In this document: positions 24,101 to 29,327 of the stretch, piece by piece
Position numbering within the stretch: the stretch's first letter is position 1
How the letters are laid out: the number at the start of each line of letters is the position of its first letter
NCBI GenBank assembly: GCA_029237695.1
Contig: CM055265.1
Coordinates: 83,570,447-83,634,446, forward strand
DNA from: Conchocele bisecta
Lineage: Eukaryota > Mollusca > Bivalvia > Lucinida > Thyasiridae
DNA length: 64,000 nt
Direction: 5' to 3'
The notes under the pieces: model-generated
What the model was told of the DNA's origin: nothing
What the model saw: the letters and a program-made list of their open reading frames with translations, nothing else
Databases searched by the model: none
Made by a program: the position numbers and the translations under genes

Positions 24101-27100
24101 ATTAAGATAGCGGTGTAAGGGTTCATTAAATCTGCTTCATATTCCACGGTCTATCTACCTTATGCTTACAAGTACAGGTATGAATAACAAAAATTTAATC
24201 CCACGTTGTTTTCAAACCTGTGATAAGTTTCCTGGGGGCCGTTTCACTAAACTTTGTACGACTAAAATGTTCGTAAGTGCAAACTTATGATGGTCTGTAA
24301 ATTTCACATTAACAATGTGTTATTGTAAACAATTATTGGATTTACATTTATTGAGCATAGGCTGCCTATGCTCAATAAATGTAAATCCATCAATTGAAAT
24401 TTACAGACTATTCTAAATCTGCACTTACGAACATTTTAGTTGTATGAAGTTTAGTGAAACAGCCCCTGGAGGTGTGTCAGTAGAAGACAAATTTTAACCC
24501 CGCCTTTGAGTTGTCACTATCCAATCACACATGTGATATTCTTTAAAACTATAGTTGCCAGCAGATGACATGTCGTTGAATGAATGGCGAACAGTGCAGA
24601 TCCTGATCAGACTGTGCGGATGCACAGGATGATCTGGATCTACACTGATCACAAAACCCATAAGCCCCATTTCTCCAGTCACAGCCACATATTTAATCCA
24701 ACAAGCCAATTAATTTATTTAATGGTGTTTAACAGGGTCGAATCCCATATTTCACCTGTTCTGATGGGCGGAAGATTTAAAAGTCAAAACTGACTATTTA
24801 CAGAAAAAGAAATATATTCAGCCCTGGTATTCAGAAATATATTCAGACCTGGTGCGTCACTTAGCCCCACTCCCTAAAAGTAATACGATTATTATTAATC
24901 ACATTACTTTTGTATGGGTATAACCGGATTCAACTCTCAAGTAGCAAGAAAGCCGAAAATGTACCTGAGGGCCAAAGCAGGGACATTGCGATTCCTGCAA
25001 GGATGAACTCCATCATTAATTTATCCTTCGCGTGCTCCCAACCAACCGCCCGAAACAACCAATGAAACGTATGATACATTTCTTACAGGTGTCCTCCCGG
25101 TACATACTCCATCCACTACAACTGCTTGCCCATTCAATACTGCGAAAGCTACGTGCCGTGTTTCGAGGGTGCGACCTGTATCACGAAGCCATACCCCAGC
25201 AACTACACATGCGTCTGCCCCGCCGGCTGGACTGGCCGTCTGTGTAACTTACTGTCCGCGACGGAGACTGCTACCGCGGGAACTACAACGGGATTTATTT
25301 TGATCATTGTGCTCTGTATCTTTGTCGTGCTTGGTAAGTGTGAGGTTATTATTATTTGACGTATATCGCGAGTTGGCGATAAATGTCATTTTTCTTTGCT
25401 TCCGAGTCACACACCATTATCTAACATTATGTTAACTCAGAAGATGTGTAACTTTTCATGAAAGATATTTACAAAATCTGTGATATTTTCTGTAAACTAA
25501 TATTAATGTTGAAATTTCGACGTCATTTATGGAAAATATCTCGTACAAGATTGCAAATCTTCTTAAGTAGTACATGGCTTGTCCAGGGATTCCGCTGGGG
25601 AAAATAAAAAAATCGCCACTTCAAAAAATTGGCGATAAAAAAATACAATTTTCGAAAAAAAAATTAAAAAAAATAATTATTTTTCTTGTAATTTTTTTTC
25701 GCCAGTTGTTTATTTTTATCGCCAATTGCGAAAGTGGCGATCGCCAGCGGAATCCCTGCTTGTCTCGTGTGTGGTATGTCAATTGTTTTTAATCCAGTTT
25801 GAGATGCAAGCTAGTTCTAGGTTCCCGGAGGTCTGACAGCATTTTGTGTGAGTGCCTATTATTCGCTACTATTCTGTATCAAATGTCAATTATTCTCTGT
25901 CTTCTGCAGTGACGCCCCTGCTGGTGTTCCTGTTGGTGCGCTACTGCCGTCGGACGGAGCCGGAGAAGTACATCCTGGACGCCGAGGACGACGACGACGA
26001 TATCCGCGAGAACGTGATCATCTACGACGAGGAGGGCGCGGGCGAGGAGGACCAGGACCTGTACGACATCAACCGACTACGCAAGCCCGACGGTGTCCAC
26101 ATCGGCAGGCACGGGCTCGAACCTTTGCTTGGCAGCCACAGACAAGGCAGTAAGTTTTATTACGGCATATTGTATTGCGTTGCTCTTGGGGTTCCGTCCG
26201 TCCGTACGTCCGTCCATCTTTCACATTTTTTTACGTAAATGTGTAAGAGTTTCTCCAGTTAGAGTCCAGTATGCCGCGGGGGCATATCTATGTTTTACAA
26301 ACATAATGTCCAGTTATTATTTGTTTATTTTAACCCTCATTGCACAGTAGACAGAAATTGTTGTCTGCTGTTTTTCATTTTAGCCTTAATTCTTAACAAA
26401 AAAACAAAATGGTTCTCGATTCTCATGCGCTGTCAAAACGGGTTTTTGTCGAGAAATATTGAAAATAAAACATTTGCAGCAGACGACAAAAAATTAACTC
26501 GGCGTAGTAAGGGTTAATTCTCATTGAAACGTAAATAGTCAACATGTTTCGTTATTGACTTCTCGTGACTTCATTTTCGTTACAAGACGGAACTATGTTT
26601 CATCTTCCTTGATGGATCTTGACCAAATTTGCTATGAATGCAACAGGGCAAACCCTATTGATTTTTAAATGTTTGCGATTAGTTGCCTCCACTTGGCGGC
26701 CATTTTGAGTCGTCACATTCTTTTCTTGTCCACAAAATAACAAGTTCTTGATGAATCTTAACCATGTCATTTATTATTTGTGAGTTCTGTATTCTTGCCC
26801 ATGCAATACCTTGATGGATCTTAACTAAATTTGCTACACCTGTTTATCATGCCAAGAACCCTACTATGACCTTTGGCACTCTTGTTCTTCGTATTCTGGA
26901 AACTGTGACTGGTGAAAAAGGGCTTATGGCTCTTGTGACTTGTGTAAGCCCAGTAGCCTATTTCACCAAAATTGCTCAGCATACTTATCTAGCCAAGTAT
27001 ACTTTGAGGGAGTAATCATTTGTTTTTCCTGAAATGCATTATTTCATATAGAACTAACGACTGCATATATTTGATGATTAAAAGTATGCAGAATTACTAT

Positions 27101-27932
27101 ACTGAATTTATTAAATTATCACAGCCAAAATGGCTGTGATCATGTAATAAATTCAGTATTTTGGCTGTGATAATGTAATAAATTCAGTATAATAAAAATT
27201 AATAAATTTATCCTTAAATTGAAAATTTCTCCCTCAAAGAGTACTTAACAAGATAAGTACACTTCTGGGTCTGCACTGTTCGCAATTAGTGAAACACCAG
27301 TGCAGCAAACGCTGTCATCGTCAGCACAAAACGTCTGCTAGCATAGCAGATCAGGACAGGAGCTAGACTGGCGACAGATGCAAGAATCCCCATTTAACTT
27401 TTATCATTAGACATATTCACATTTAGCAGGCTTGGGTCAATTATATGTGGCTGTAACTGGATAAATGGGGCTTATGGATTTTGCGACCAGCGTAGATCCA
27501 GATCAGCCTGTGCATCCGCCATGCTTCCAACAAGCAAGACAATCATTATCAGACTACAGGTCTGTGCAATTTGATCATGCACTACACTGGTCACAAATGC
27601 TATAAGCCCTATTTCCCCAGTCGCAGCCACATAATTATTAAATAGCCTAACTCACTACATTGCTCTCCCCAGGGACTCCAACCGGCGAGCGACCAGACGT
27701 GGCGACGTTTATAGACAACCGTCTGAATGACGCAAACTTTGACCCGAATGCCCCACCGCACGACAGCGTGCGCGAATTTGTGTACGAGGGTGGTGGCAGT
27801 GACGCGGGTTCGTTAAGCTCGTTGCAGACGTCATCGAGCCAGGACGCACAGGATTACGATTACCTAAACGACTGGGGGCCCAAGTTCTCTAAGCTTGCAA
27901 CTATGTATGGTGGGGACGAGGACGAAGATTGA
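1..27932 (+). CDS. CadN: CadN / DN-cadherin-like type III classical cadherin, 3' part of gene (15 exons)
   Basis: The coding exons are 1-167, 1866-2093, 5378-5492, 6474-6658, 7033-7271, 9141-9412, 10172-10538, 11497-11730, 20312-20528, 21192-21370, 21937-22243, 23619-23820, 25089-25333, 25910-26149 and 27673-27932. All internal borders are GT-AG and every phase matches, giving 1151 residues plus a stop from the codon at 2. Order of parts: cadherin repeat with DRDTP (residues 1-120), divergent cadherin-like region (120-310), cysteine-containing region and EGF (330-415), laminin G (420-600), EGF (620-672), laminin G (682-850), two EGF-like modules (865-960), membrane span (about 968-995), cytoplasmic tail (996-1151). 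The tail ends with the [12 protein letters not shown] and [18 protein letters not shown] blocks that bind beta-catenin in this family. It should be a plasma-membrane calcium-dependent adhesion receptor linked to actin through catenins. This layout is that of arthropod and mollusc N-cadherins. The N-terminal cadherin repeats and promoter lie before the window. Confidence 0.93.
175..280. repeat. Short foldback directly after the exon 1 donor
   Basis: Arms at 175-196 and 259-280 are perfect reverse complements over 22 bases (starting TATGTTATTG). An inner pair TTAAGGAA/TTCCTTAA extends the stem. The foldback begins 8 bases inside the intron, so the pre-mRNA could form a hairpin next to the 5' splice site. 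Confidence 0.8.
306..890. repeat. 48-bp minisatellite (about 12 copies)
   Basis: Tandem 48-base units with the core ATCTCTCATCCTAGAATTGA. The first three copies are variant or interrupted and the last nine are nearly identical. The unit is a multiple of three and lacks stops in one frame, which produces an accidental open frame of repeated MIS(H/R)[12 protein letters not shown]. It lies inside intron 1 and has no exon similarity, so I do not call it a gene. Confidence 0.93.
1125..1517. mobile_element. Family A non-autonomous DNA transposon, copy 1
   Basis: 393-bp element with imperfect terminal repeats (CAGAGCTCCAGATAA at the left, TTATCTGGAGCCCTG at the right). It is flanked by the 6-bp duplication CACTAG (1119-1124 and 1518-1523). 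The centre is a hairpin around TTAGAATTGTNTCC. There is no transposase. Termini resemble hAT elements, but the duplication is 6 rather than the usual 8 bases, so the superfamily is left open. Other copies are at 4462, 50635 and 63361. Confidence 0.88.
1866..2093 (+). CDS. CadN: CadN exon 2
   Basis: Encodes the second half of the last canonical cadherin repeat, including the [13 protein letters not shown] strand typical of a cadherin repeat end, then [12 protein letters not shown], which is strongly conserved in N-cadherins. Acceptor AACAG at 1861-1865; donor GTATGT at 2094. One base is carried over to exon 3, completing Gly. Confidence 0.93.
2768..2894. repeat. 21-bp minisatellite (about 6 copies)
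   Basis: Tandem repeats of GTGCCAGGTCAATAGTTCCGC with few differences. The array lies inside intron 2, shortly before the inverted-repeat block. Confidence 0.92.
3051..4425. mobile_element. Long inverted-repeat (foldback) element with nested foldback
   Basis: The left arm from about 3058 (TTATTTCATGGTAATTCGGG) is answered by the right arm ending about 4420 (CCGAATTACCATGAAATAA). Further in, AGCTCCATTATAACGCG at the left pairs with CGCGTTATAATGGAGTT at the right, so the arms are about 150 bases each. No coding sequence is seen. A related motif (CACATGTAT..CTTTGACTTCAAG) lies on both outer sides near 2625 and 4438, so the true element may be larger. Confidence 0.7.
3509..3709. repeat. Near-perfect 200-bp palindrome
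   Basis: Arms of about 93 bases (3509-3602 and 3617-3709) are almost exact reverse complements around a roughly 14-base spacer. Examples are AGGTGGAAGACTCGG/CCGAGTCTTCCACCT and GGTCTCGTACATTACCATCT/AGATGGTAATGTACGAGACC. It is nested inside the 3051-4425 element. Confidence 0.92.
4462..4863. mobile_element. Family A non-autonomous DNA transposon, copy 2
   Basis: 402-bp copy in the opposite orientation to copy 1, starting CAGGGCTCCATATAAGG and ending CTTATCTGGAGCACTG. A 6-bp target duplication TTCAAG lies at 4456-4461 and 4864-4869. A central palindrome surrounds GTCTCCTTGGAGAC. It sits directly before the exon 2 relic. Confidence 0.9.
4873..4957 (+). pseudogene. Broken duplicate of part of CadN exon 2
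   Basis: The stretch ACCAACACCCTCACCATCGA and what follows matches exon 2 bases near 2000-2085 and reads [12 protein letters not shown] in the matching frame. After this a one-base deletion shifts the frame, and the AGCCCGAACACCAGCAC segment corresponds to AGTCCCGGACACCAGGAC of exon 2. No intact donor follows. It is a decayed exon copy rather than a usable alternative exon. Confidence 0.82.
5107..5345. mobile_element. Family B foldback element beside exon 3
   Basis: Long palindrome: CATGCGATTTTGTACCTTTG near 5114 pairs with AAAGGTAGAAAATCGCATGG near 5325, and the centre reads TCCGCATGTACTCTGAAAAT against its complement. The right end lies about 32 bases before the exon 3 acceptor. Related foldbacks lie near 25437, 28926 and 35728. 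Confidence 0.85.
5378..5492 (+). CDS. CadN: CadN exon 3
   Basis: Encodes [20 protein letters not shown] and following residues, the conserved start of the membrane-proximal cadherin-like region (residues 131-169). Acceptor TTGTAG; donor GTCAGT at 5493. Two bases are carried over to exon 4, completing Ser. Confidence 0.92.
5716..5790. repeat. Family H fragment
   Basis: Matches one end of the 300-bp family H foldbacks at 26963, 29450 and 42170 (GAAAATTTCTCCCTCAAAGA, then AAGATAAGTATACTTTGCAA). The other arm is absent. Confidence 0.75.
5893..6461. mobile_element. Family C SINE-like repeat, interrupted
   Basis: Starts near GTGGCAGGTTGGAGCATGC. It continues through the CTGGTTTGGCCCTCACATAC block and ends with CGGGATCGAACCCGTTGGCC and GTTGATAGGCCATTAAACAC. 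The CGGGATCGAACCCG motif resembles a B-box read on the opposite strand. Parts of the same consensus recur near 24820 (reverse), 42575, 43862, 47240, 47800 (reverse) and 48470. Confidence 0.7.
6167..6325. mobile_element. TATGCCCC-type repeat (family M), copy 1
   Basis: Begins TTTTATGCCCCACCACGATA, followed by GGGGGCATTTAGTGTTACCC and a (GTCC)n run. It is inserted in the family C repeat. Related copies are at 10637 (fragment), 20650 and 26158. Confidence 0.65.
6474..6658 (+). CDS. CadN: CadN exon 4
   Basis: Encodes the rest of the divergent cadherin-like domain ([20 protein letters not shown] through [13 protein letters not shown]), residues 170-231. Acceptor ATTGCAG; donor GTAACA at 6659. One base carries into exon 5. 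Confidence 0.92.
6659..7032 (+). other. Intron 4 of CadN
   Basis: 374-bp GT-AG intron. I see no recognisable repeat apart from a short TTTATGCCCCCAGGAACG fragment near 6770. Confidence 0.85.
7033..7271 (+). CDS. CadN: CadN exon 5
   Basis: Encodes [20 protein letters not shown] and on to [10 protein letters not shown] (residues 232-311), the linker from the cadherin-like region to the EGF/LamG section. It ends in phase 0 at GAG before a weak donor, GTACCA. The next exon in phase 0 continues family-typical sequence. Confidence 0.9.
7287..7361. repeat. 75-bp palindrome just after the exon 5 donor
   Basis: Arms of about 36 bases: ATTTGGACACATTTTGTTTT with GGGAAACCCCTAT pairs with ATAGGGGTTTCCC and AAACAAATTGTGTCCAAAT. 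There is almost no spacer. The stem starts about 16 bases after the 5' splice site. Confidence 0.92.
7741..9140 (+). repeat. Minisatellite made from the exon 6 acceptor and exon start (about 17 extra copies)
   Basis: Units of 82-84 bases (a few diverged) each hold TTGTATTTACAG followed by the first 54-60 bases of exon 6 (TCGTTAGTGGGAATCACCAT, then ATGTGTATGCGGGAGAT). The exon itself is the last unit. The first unit keeps a little more of the exon (GGGAGATGTGTGAAG). The three copies nearest the exon begin at 8889, 8973 and 9057, exactly 84 bases apart and without stops, so each acceptor would be frame-compatible. Copies further upstream include 83-base units or a TAG (8808-8810). Confidence 0.95.
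9141..9412 (+). CDS. CadN: CadN exon 6
   Basis: Starts [20 protein letters not shown] and continues through CESGGC to the EGF start [17 protein letters not shown] (residues 312-401). The start is the last TTACAG before unique sequence and keeps phase 0 with exon 5. Donor GTACGT at 9413; two bases carry into exon 7. Upstream in-frame copies of the acceptor mean a longer version cannot be excluded. Confidence 0.88.
9413..10171 (+). other. Intron 6 of CadN
   Basis: 9455-9655 is a family J foldback. 9690-10150 is unassigned repeat-like DNA (a GTCCGTCTGTCC motif and TTAAGTTTTCATGTTTTGAT, seen in other repeats of the window), with no gene. Confidence 0.8.
9455..9655. repeat. Family J foldback, copy 1
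   Basis: Partial palindrome: ATGGCTTGGAAGCGTGTATG and GAATTCCTCGGC pair with GCCGAGGAATTC and CACTCTTCCAAGCCAT. ATATCAAGTTTAGCAGACTC extends the family consensus. Related sequence lies at 11040, 11440, 21800 and 42020. Confidence 0.7.
10172..10538 (+). CDS. CadN: CadN exon 7
   Basis: Completes the first EGF module ([15 protein letters not shown]) and opens laminin G 1 ([56 protein letters not shown]), residues 402-524. Acceptor TTACAG; donor GTACAG at 10539 in phase 0. Confidence 0.94.
11040..11165. repeat. Family J foldback, copy 2
   Basis: TTGATATCCAATTTATCAGG pairs imperfectly with CCTGATAAACTTGATAGCAA. It ends with the family tail CAGACACTAACATGGTATTC. Confidence 0.65.
11211..11437. mobile_element. 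Family E MITE (TTAACCCTTA type), copy 1
   Basis: Starts TTAACCCTTAGACCGCTACT, with TTGTCGTCTGCTGTT inside the left end and AACAGCAGACGACAA at the right. The centre is a palindrome of GACAGCACTTCAGAATCATT. The family is flanked by TTAA and ends CCCTTA...TAAGGG in better copies, which fits a piggyBac-like MITE. The right terminus of this copy is lost. Confidence 0.75.
11497..11730 (+). CDS. CadN: CadN exon 8
   Basis: Encodes [18 protein letters not shown] to [13 protein letters not shown] (residues 525-602), the second half of laminin G 1 with its closing GCVRNL cysteine strand. Both borders are phase 0; acceptor GTGCCAG, donor GTAGGC. Confidence 0.93.
12560..12829. repeat. Family I repeat, left piece
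   Basis: Holds TCTCGCGTTTTCACGATCTC and GCCTTCCGCTTTTG, which recur near 15580-15620 and as a complement near 15800. It appears to be one repeat split by the family F insertion at 12830. A TACCGTTTTTTAAAAACGGT hairpin lies near 12550. Confidence 0.6.
12878..12938 (+). repeat. G-rich GGGCGGGCGGGT tandem run
   Basis: Repeated GGGCGGGCGGGTGGGCGGC blocks give many closely spaced G-triplets on the + strand, a classical potential G-quadruplex. It belongs to the 5' part of family F; a shorter run is at 32144-32162. Confidence 0.9.
13557..14215. repeat. 145-bp tandem array inside family F
   Basis: Five units, each with TATATCTCTGCAACTGCTTC, CTTCACATGGGTGTTTATCA and CAATGTCAAGGTCAAATTAC. Parts of the same unit recur at 14800-15000 and 32580-32800. 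Confidence 0.9.
15279..16331. mobile_element. Family I repeat, right piece with foldback
   Basis: Begins AAGAAATAGAACAAATGTGG and ends TTGTCACATTTGTTTGATTT, forming inverted ends. A foldback pairs 15600-15660 (GCCTTCCGCTTTTGGAAATA) with 15795-15825 (TATTTCCAAAAGCGGAAGGC). Tandem GACGATTCTCA hairpins occur near 16130-16280. No gene is seen. Confidence 0.6.
16562..16660 (+). mobile_element. tRNA-derived SINE head, copy 1
   Basis: ATGGCCTAGGGCTTAGAACA resembles a tRNA A-box region. GGTTGTGGAACCGTTCAAAC is a decayed B-box. The following CATACCTTCATAGTATGTCC matches the copy at 27995 (ACATTCATAGTATTTCC). The Pol III promoter looks degraded. Confidence 0.6.
16661..19600. other. Unassigned interior of the 8-kb element
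   Basis: No protein-coding gene is recognisable. Short CACACCTGTGGTTT repeats occur at 17158-17220. GGAACTTTACATCCGGTCTA-type repeats occur three or four times at 18590-18785. Open frames of up to 146 codons here arise from those repeats and resemble no known family. Confidence 0.6.
20033..20237. mobile_element. Family D foldback, copy 1 (decayed)
   Basis: TACGACTAAAATGTTTGTAA at the left and TTACAAACATTTT at the right, with the family core GGAAATTTCAATTGATGGAT. Ends AGTCAAACGGCCCCC. The central palindrome is partly lost. Confidence 0.78.
20312..20528 (+). CDS. CadN: CadN exon 9
   Basis: Encodes [15 protein letters not shown], then an EGF-like module [20 protein letters not shown] and [11 protein letters not shown] (residues 603-674). 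Acceptor TTTCAG; donor GTGAGT at 20529; one base carries over. Confidence 0.92.
20650..20822. mobile_element. Family M (TATGCCCC...GGGGCATAT) repeat, copy 3
   Basis: Starts TTTATGCCCCATATTCGATA and ends near CATGGGGCATATCCATGTTT. It has an internal TACGTCCGTCC run. It matches the copy at 26158-26312 almost throughout. Confidence 0.78.
20951..21177. mobile_element. Family E MITE, copy 2
   Basis: TTAACCCGTAGACCGCTACA at the left, CTCAGGGTTAA at the right. The central palindrome surrounds TTTCCAATGGAAA with CAGCACTTCAGAATCA arms. Confidence 0.88.
21192..21370 (+). CDS. CadN: CadN exon 10
   Basis: Encodes the start of laminin G 2: [42 protein letters not shown] (residues 675-734). The acceptor GTAG at 21188-21191 is chosen because using the next AG (21193) shifts into a stop. 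Donor GTGAGT, phase 0. Confidence 0.92.
21371..21936 (+). other. Intron 10 of CadN
   Basis: 566-bp intron. 21371-21790 shows nothing recognisable. 21816-21860 is a decayed copy of the exon 11 acceptor and exon start. 21860-21920 holds family J sequence. Confidence 0.85.
21816..21860 (+). repeat. Decayed duplicate of the exon 11 3' splice site and exon start
   Basis: TATTCTTTATGTTACAG followed by CTGGTAGGTGACCAC matches TATTCTGTATGTTACAG and TTGGTGGGTGGCCGG at 21922-21951, then diverges. The translated start LVGDHIHVL parallels LVGGRVQVL of exon 11. Family J sequence fills the roughly 60 bases between the copies. Confidence 0.8.
21937..22243 (+). CDS. CadN: CadN exon 11
   Basis: Encodes the body of laminin G 2: [60 protein letters not shown] (residues 735-836). 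Ends in phase 1 before GTAAGT. Reading on past this donor meets a TGA at 22276-22278. Confidence 0.93.
22244..23618 (+). other. Intron 11 of CadN
   Basis: Joining 22243 directly to 23619 restores the frame and the family-typical [11 protein letters not shown] strand. The intron is the donor-derived array plus about 250 bases without recognisable features (23366-23618). Confidence 0.88.
22250..23365 (+). repeat. Minisatellite made from the exon 11 end and donor (about 27 copies)
   Basis: Units of about 41 bases with GGCAGGAATTGAATAGCA then GTGAGTAAATAGGTCA copy the last 19 bases of exon 11 (GGGCAGGATTTGAATAGCA) plus its 5' splice site and first intron bases. The genuine junction carries GTAAGT, while most copies carry GTGAGT or ATGAGT. 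The array fills intron 11 almost completely. Variants within the unit (GGAAGG for GGCAGG, CAACATG for CATAATG) mark higher-order blocks. Confidence 0.95.
23619..23820 (+). CDS. CadN: CadN exon 12
   Basis: Encodes the end of laminin G 2 ([15 protein letters not shown]) and the start of the next EGF-like module ([26 protein letters not shown]), residues 837-903. Acceptor TTCCAG; donor GTAATG; two bases carry over. Confidence 0.93.
23874..24122. mobile_element. Family E MITE, copy 3
   Basis: TTAACCCTTAGACCACGCTA to GCGGTGTAAGGGTTCA. Central palindrome of GACAGCACTTCAGAATCATT arms, with a second GTGCTGTCAAAGCATG repeat on the right side. Confidence 0.9.
24234..24468. mobile_element. Family D foldback, copy 2
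   Basis: GGGGGCCGTTTCACTAAACT at the left, AGTTTAGTGAAACAGCCCC at the right. Centre TTGAGCATAGGCTGCCTATG...CTCAA is a near-perfect hairpin. Confidence 0.92.
24571..24690. repeat. Family G fragment
   Basis: Right half of the family G element: GCGAACAGTGCAGATCCTGA, then CAAAACCCATAAGCCCCATT and CTCCAGTCACAGCCACATA. Confidence 0.8.
24820..25010. repeat. Family C repeat piece, reverse orientation
   Basis: CTCCCTAAAAGTAATACGAT, then GTATAACCGGATTCAACTCT and GAGGGCCAAAGCAGG are complements of the family C body seen at 5940-6110. The copy is old and diverged. Confidence 0.7.
25089..25333 (+). CDS. CadN: CadN exon 13
   Basis: Completes the EGF-like module begun in exon 12 ([12 protein letters not shown]), encodes a full EGF ([28 protein letters not shown]), then a Thr-rich stalk and the first half of the membrane span ([15 protein letters not shown]), residues 904-985. 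Donor GTAAGT in phase 1. Confidence 0.94.
25334..25909 (+). other. Intron 13 of CadN
   Basis: 576-bp GT-AG intron. 25437-25580 is a decayed family B foldback (ATCTTTTCATGAAAGATATT near 25453). 25584-25758 is a CAGGG-ended element. The remainder shows nothing notable. Confidence 0.85.
25584..25758. mobile_element. 175-bp CAGGGATTCC foldback with 6-bp duplication
   Basis: CAGGGATTCCGCTGG at the left and CCAGCGGAATCCCTG at the right are exact complements; inside, ATCGCCACTT pairs with AAGTGGCGAT. The target duplication CTTGTC lies at 25578-25583 and 25759-25764. Termini and duplication length resemble family A. Confidence 0.9.
25910..26149 (+). CDS. CadN: CadN exon 14
   Basis: Second half of the membrane span ([14 protein letters not shown]) and the juxtamembrane tail: acidic [20 protein letters not shown], then [18 protein letters not shown] (residues 985-1065). 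The DDIREN(V/I)I.YDEEG.GEED.D.YD block is the conserved cadherin juxtamembrane region. Acceptor CTGCAG; donor GTAAGT. Confidence 0.94.
26158..26312. mobile_element. Family M repeat, copy 4
   Basis: TATTACGGCATATTGTATTG to GCGGGGGCATATCTATG, with the shared AGAGTTTCTCCAGTTAGAGT block. It starts 9 bases after the exon 14 donor. Confidence 0.75.
26332..26517. mobile_element. Family E MITE, copy 4 (short variant)
   Basis: TTAACCCTCATTGCACAGTA to GCGTAGTAAGGGTTAA with TTGTCTGCTGTT/AACAG-type inner ends (GCAGCAGACGACAA). The usual central palindrome is deleted. Confidence 0.82.
26963..27270. mobile_element. Family H foldback, copy 1
   Basis: Ends AGCATACTTATCTAGCC and GATAAGTACACTT. The centre TACTGAATTTATTAAATTATC / GATAATGTAATAAATTCAGT forms a hairpin with a CAGCCAAAATGGCTG core, here with a repeated core block. 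Confidence 0.82.
27449..27635. mobile_element. Family G MITE, copy 2
   Basis: TGGCTGTAACTGGATAAATG at the left and CCAGTCGCAGCCACATAAT at the right are inverted. The interior has GATCCAGATCAGCCTG. The element resembles other copies near 29328, 40709 and 45448. Confidence 0.85.
27673..27932 (+). CDS. CadN: CadN last coding exon 15
   Basis: Encodes [45 protein letters not shown] and the final [20 protein letters not shown] block before an acidic end and TGA at 27930. This C-terminal segment is the beta-catenin-binding region of classical cadherins. Acceptor CCCCAG. No polyadenylation signal stands out just downstream. Confidence 0.95.
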
Positions 27933-27994
27933 TGACAAATCAGCGTAGGGTAGCAGCAGGCACGGAAATACTTCTTCAGCAATCGTGCAGGGAT

Positions 27995-28095
27995 GGATTG
28001 TGGTCTAGAGGTTAGGACACTGGACTTCAATGCCTGAGGGTGCAAGTTCAATCCTCACCCTAGACGTGAAAAATACATTCATAGTATTTCCATGC
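27995..28095 (+). mobile_element. tRNA-derived SINE head, copy 2
   Basis: TGGTCTAGAGGTTAGGACAC resembles an A-box region and GGTGCAAGTTCAATCC a B-box, followed by a non-tRNA part ACATTCATAGTATTTCC. It is cut by the family D foldback that starts at 28096. It probably lies in or near the cadherin 3' UTR. Confidence 0.72.
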
Positions 28096-28252
28096 CTCTG
28101 GGGCCTGTTTCACTAAACTTTGTAAGACTAAAATGTTTGTAAGTGCAGATTTAGGATCGTCTGGAAATTTCAATTGATGGATTTACATTTATTGAGCATA
28201 GGCTGCATATGCATATATGCATATATGCAGCCTAATGAAACGGCCCCCTGGT
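28096..28252. mobile_element. Family D foldback, copy 3 (right arm mostly deleted)
   Basis: GGGGCCTGTTTCACTAAACT at the left; the right arm is reduced to TAATGAAACGGCCCCC after a GCATATGCATATATGCATAT run. Confidence 0.85.
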
Positions 28253-28375
28253 CCTTTGCATGAGACTTGAACCCGAAGTCCCGTCTCCATATGCCCGTAG
28301 ATCAGATTGCAATCTCGTAAAACTCTTGCTTGATTTTGGGAAAGAATAAGAAAATATTACCTAAATTTATGATCT

Positions 28376-28625
28376 TTAACCCATTACATTCGGAATACAC
28401 ATTTAAGGGTATGAAATATTTTAAATATTTCGATAAAAAAATATTTCATTTTTATTTTTCTTATTTCTCAATGAAAGTATATGTTGTGACCACTCATTTG
28501 AACCGTCTCGACGAGACGGTTCAAATGGTGGTCACGACATATACTTTTAAGCACATATAAAGAAAAGAAAATATTTAGAATTTTTCACAAACAAAACGAC
28601 ATATCCTCAGCATGAAATGGGTTAA
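28376..28625. mobile_element. TTAA-flanked foldback related to family E
   Basis: TTAACCCATTACATTCGG at the left and CATGAAATGGGTTAA at the right. The central hairpin has arms TGAACCGTCTCG / CGAGACGGTTCA and GTATATGTTGTGACCAC. TTAA with CCC...GGG ends fits a piggyBac-type target. Confidence 0.85.
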
Positions 28626-28925
28626 TCTAGGCTCTGTTTCTCTGACCATGCGACAATAACCACATCCGCTCATCCATGAAACAATTTGCGACACCATCAC
28701 AGCTCTTCTTGTTGAAGAAGTGTTTCCTGTCTTGCTGCTCGTATATTATATTCCGAAGCATTCCTATATTTTGAGATTATTTTCTAATAGATTATGTCAG
28801 AAATATTTTCGTATGTTACATAAGATCAATCTGTTGATCGCTTCATGGCTATAGATCACGGTCAAATACTGGTAAAATTGGAATGTCGCAACGATACGGT
28901 ATGTATGGCTTAGTGCTTAAAATGA

Positions 28926-29178
28926 GACAAGCCATATGATTTTGTACCTTAGAAGATGTGCGATTTTTTCATGAGAAATAGAAACGGTGATATTTTGTGA
29001 AAATGATGTCGAAAGTTGGCGAAAGTGTAGCAAATGCGAAATCCAACTATCAATGTCATTTGCGGAAATATCTTAAATGTTGCGGAATAGAGTATCGTAT
29101 ATGCTATGAAAATTTCGTAAATATTTTTTTCATAAAATATTACACATTTTCTTAGGTACCAAATCACGTGGTTTGTCT
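28926..29178. mobile_element. Family B foldback, copy 2
   Basis: Outer ends GACAAGCCATATGATTTTGT and AAATCACGTGGTTTGTC pair imperfectly. The interior carries family B motifs such as GTCGAAAGTTGGCGAAAGTG and GCAAATGCGAAATCC. Confidence 0.78.
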
Positions 29179-29327
29179 GAAGTATTTGTCGGTGAAAATG
29201 TTTGTAAGTTAAATGTACAGTAGAGCCTCTCTAGACACGCTGAAAAAGTTGGGTTTAACTTTGATGGGTTTGCTGCTCTTTATCACGAATGATAATGTCT
29301 GTCCAAGATTACGAAGCACTCAGATTT

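Larger units (their letters stand above)
23821..25088 (+). other. Intron 12 of CadN
   Basis: 1.27-kb intron filled with repeats: family E (23874-24122), family D (24234-24468), family G (24571-24690) and an inverted family C piece (24820-25010). No coding sequence. Confidence 0.85.
26150..27672 (+). other. Intron 14 of CadN
   Basis: 1.5-kb intron: family M (26158-26312), family E (26332-26517), unassigned 26520-26950 containing TGATGGATCTTGACCAAATT repeats, family H (26963-27270), 27270-27440 unassigned, family G (27449-27635). Confidence 0.85.

Noticed and set aside
27995..28070. A genuine tRNA gene
   Set aside because: A- and B-box motifs are present but the cloverleaf stems do not pair and non-tRNA SINE sequence follows; called a tRNA-derived SINE.
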